Below are positions 7,186 to 8,100 of a stretch of DNA of 8,100 nucleotides, piece after piece. A model generated the notes under the pieces. It saw only the letters and a program-made list of their open reading frames with translations, did no database searches and was not told the DNA's origin. Made by a program: the position numbers and the translations under genes. How positions within the stretch are numbered: the stretch's first letter is position 1; every line of letters starts with the position of its first letter. Source of the DNA: Betaproteobacteria bacterium (GTDB lineage Bacteria; Pseudomonadota; Gammaproteobacteria; Burkholderiales; Burkholderiaceae_C); NCBI GenBank assembly GCA_947448675.1, contig CANFOR010000128.1, forward strand, positions 1-8,100, given 5' to 3'.

Positions 7186-7859
7186 GCCGCCTGAGATCGC
7201 TTTTGCAACGCCTTGCCTACCAGCACCACAAAAACTGCGCCTGCCGCTGCCGCGGCATAGTGCACCCAGGGGTTGGTTGCCACCGCTGCTTTGAACACCA
7301 CATCGCTGGCAATGGTTTCGCCGCCAACCCAGCCGATCAAGGCCGCACCCAGGGTAACGATGATAGGGAAACGCTCCATGACTTTGATCATCATGCTGCT
7401 GCCAAAAATCACTAATGGAATGCTAATGGCCAGGCCCAAAATGAGCAAGACCATATTGCCCTTGGCCGCTGCTGCAACGCCAATGACGTTGTCCAGGCTC
7501 ATCACCAAATCGGCGATCAAAATCGTGCGCACGGCCGACATCAGGTTGCCGTGCTGCTTGGCCTCGCCTTCACCATCATCGTCTTCGCTGAGCAGCTGCA
7601 CACCGATCCACAAGAGCAAGCCGCCGCCAATAATTTGCAAATACGACAAACCCAAAAGCCAAGCGGCAATAATGGTCAGCGCAATGCGCAAGACCACGGC
7701 AGCACTAGAACCCCAAAAAATGGCTTTGCGCTGCTGCACCGGGGGCAAAGAGCGTGCTGCCAACGCGATCACCACCGCGTTGTCTCCCGACAGGAGGATA
7801 TTGATCCAAATAATTTTAAGCAGGCCGATCCAAAAGTCCGGCGTAGCGAGCATGTCCAT
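7182..7859 (-). CDS. TerC-family integral membrane protein (short YjbE-like form)
   Basis: This 225-residue protein is almost entirely hydrophobic, with about six to seven predicted helices. The two repeated TerC signatures are present: SGDNAVVIALAA at 24-35 (D26, N27) and DLVMSLDNVIGVAAAA at 117-132 (D117, D123, N124). These acidic and Asn residues lie within helices and are thought to bind metal. Between them lies an acidic cytoplasmic-type loop, EDDDGEGE at 92-99. Related proteins (Alx, YceF/YkoY, MeeF/MeeY) are linked to manganese export or metal supply to exported proteins; tellurite resistance is only the historical name. The length fits the short YjbE-like group, not the roughly 320-350 residue TerC/Alx group, so I give no gene symbol. 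The gene lies between sucD and the kinase cluster, 58 bases before the latter. The substrate cannot be read from the sequence. Confidence 0.9.
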   Translation of the reverse strand: MDMLATPDFWIGLLKIIWINILLSGDNAVVIALAARSLPPVQQRKAIFWGSSAAVVLRIALTIIAAWLLGLSYLQIIGGGLLLWIGVQLLSEDDDGEGEAKQHGNLMSAVRTILIADLVMSLDNVIGVAAAAKGNMVLLILGLAISIPLVIFGSSMMIKVMERFPIIVTLGAALIGWVGGETIASDVVFKAAVATNPWVHYAAAAAGAVFVVLVGKALQKRSQAA

Positions 7860-7865
7860 GCAAAT

Positions 7866-7869
7866 CTCC
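7866..7869 (-). promoter_or_regulatory. Ribosome binding site of the TerC-family gene
   Basis: The minus strand reads GGAG six bases before the ATG at 7859. The spacing favours this Met over Met3, which would lie twelve bases away. Confidence 0.65.
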
Positions 7870-7885
7870 GTGGGGTTGAATGCAA

Positions 7886-7920
7886 AGAAGCGCCCGGAGC
7901 CTTGCGTTCCGAGCGCTTCT
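7886..7920 (-). terminator. Strong hairpin between sucD and the TerC-family gene; likely sucD terminator or attenuator
   Basis: The minus strand folds into a 13-bp stem (AGAAGCGCTCGGA pairing with TCCGGGCGCTTCT, one G-U pair) around a nine-base loop, followed by TTTGCATT. The stem is long and GC-rich but the U tract is poor, so termination may be partial. It starts 65 bases after the sucD stop and ends 26 bases before the TerC-family ATG, so it could also act as a leader hairpin for that gene. Confidence 0.55.
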
Positions 7921-7985
7921 GTTACAACGCTTAATCGTGCCTTAGTTTAGCGCCTTGTGCGCCCACTGCCCAGCCGTAATTGTGC

Positions 7986-8100
7986 TTAGAGCAGGGCTTT
8001 GAGCAACTTGGCCATCTCCGATGGGTTGCGTGTGACGATAAAGCCGCACTCTTCCATCACCGCCAGTTTGGCATCGGCCGTGTCGGCGCCGCCGCTGATC
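7986..8100 (-). CDS. sucD: Succinyl-CoA synthetase (ADP-forming) alpha subunit, C-terminal end only
   Basis: Only the last 38 codons and the TAA stop fall inside the window; the rest lies beyond the right edge. The translation opens with ISGGADTADAKLAVMEECGF and ends in KLLKALL. It matches the SucD C-terminus, which has ISGG-x-GTA-x-xK followed by a helix and the closing strand and helix of the alpha subunit. SucD with SucC converts succinyl-CoA and ADP to succinate, CoA and ATP in the TCA cycle, in the cytoplasm. The catalytic histidine and CoA-binding domain are outside the window. The call rests on a short stretch but the motif is distinctive. Confidence 0.85.
   Translation of the reverse strand, partial: ISGGADTADAKLAVMEECGFIVTRNPSEMAKLLKALL

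Noticed and set aside
7182..7859. Tellurite-resistance determinant
   Set aside because: The TerC name is historical; no other ter genes are present and the short form is more often tied to metal handling.
7273..7950. Plus-strand open frame of 225 codons opposite the TerC-family gene
   Set aside because: It mirrors a well-supported membrane protein; its translation is Lys/Pro/Ser-rich with no domain.

Overview
The window is one unbroken run of genes on the minus strand. The likely source is a betaproteobacterium of order Burkholderiales, probably Comamonadaceae-like. I infer this from the SucD C-terminus followed by a small TerC-family membrane protein, together with general protein character. 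I ran no database search, so the taxon is an inference.

In transcription order (right to left), the window opens with the last 38 codons of sucD (7986-8100), the TCA-cycle succinyl-CoA synthetase alpha subunit. A 126-base gap follows with a strong 13-bp hairpin, then a 225-residue TerC-family membrane protein (7182-7859). Next comes a compact signalling cluster: a 932-residue CHASE2 transmembrane Ser/Thr protein kinase (4325-7123), a PP2C-type phosphatase (3519-4304), an FHA phosphothreonine-binding protein (2826-3479), a 748-residue CHASE2 transmembrane adenylate cyclase (505-2751), and the first 156 codons of a class II cyclic-nucleotide phosphodiesterase (1-470, cut by the window edge). 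Gaps inside the cluster are only 20 to 74 bases, so it is probably one operon. A sigma-70-like promoter candidate lies just before the kinase gene, at the terC-family stop codon.

The cluster combines two second-messenger circuits, each with a writer and an eraser: kinase and phosphatase with an FHA reader for phosphothreonine, and cyclase and phosphodiesterase for cAMP. Both writers have the same membrane plan: an N-terminal helix, a large extracytoplasmic CHASE2 sensor, three helices, then a cytoplasmic catalytic domain. The simplest model is that two related periplasmic sensors feed protein phosphorylation and cAMP in parallel, with the FHA protein as kinase target or scaffold. Each family is well known. 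The combined, symmetric layout and a recurring Thr-Val-Ile-like motif in the kinase, with a looser version in the FHA protein, are the points most worth following up. No mobile element, CRISPR array, rRNA or tRNA was seen, and no gene-free stretch exceeds 126 bases.
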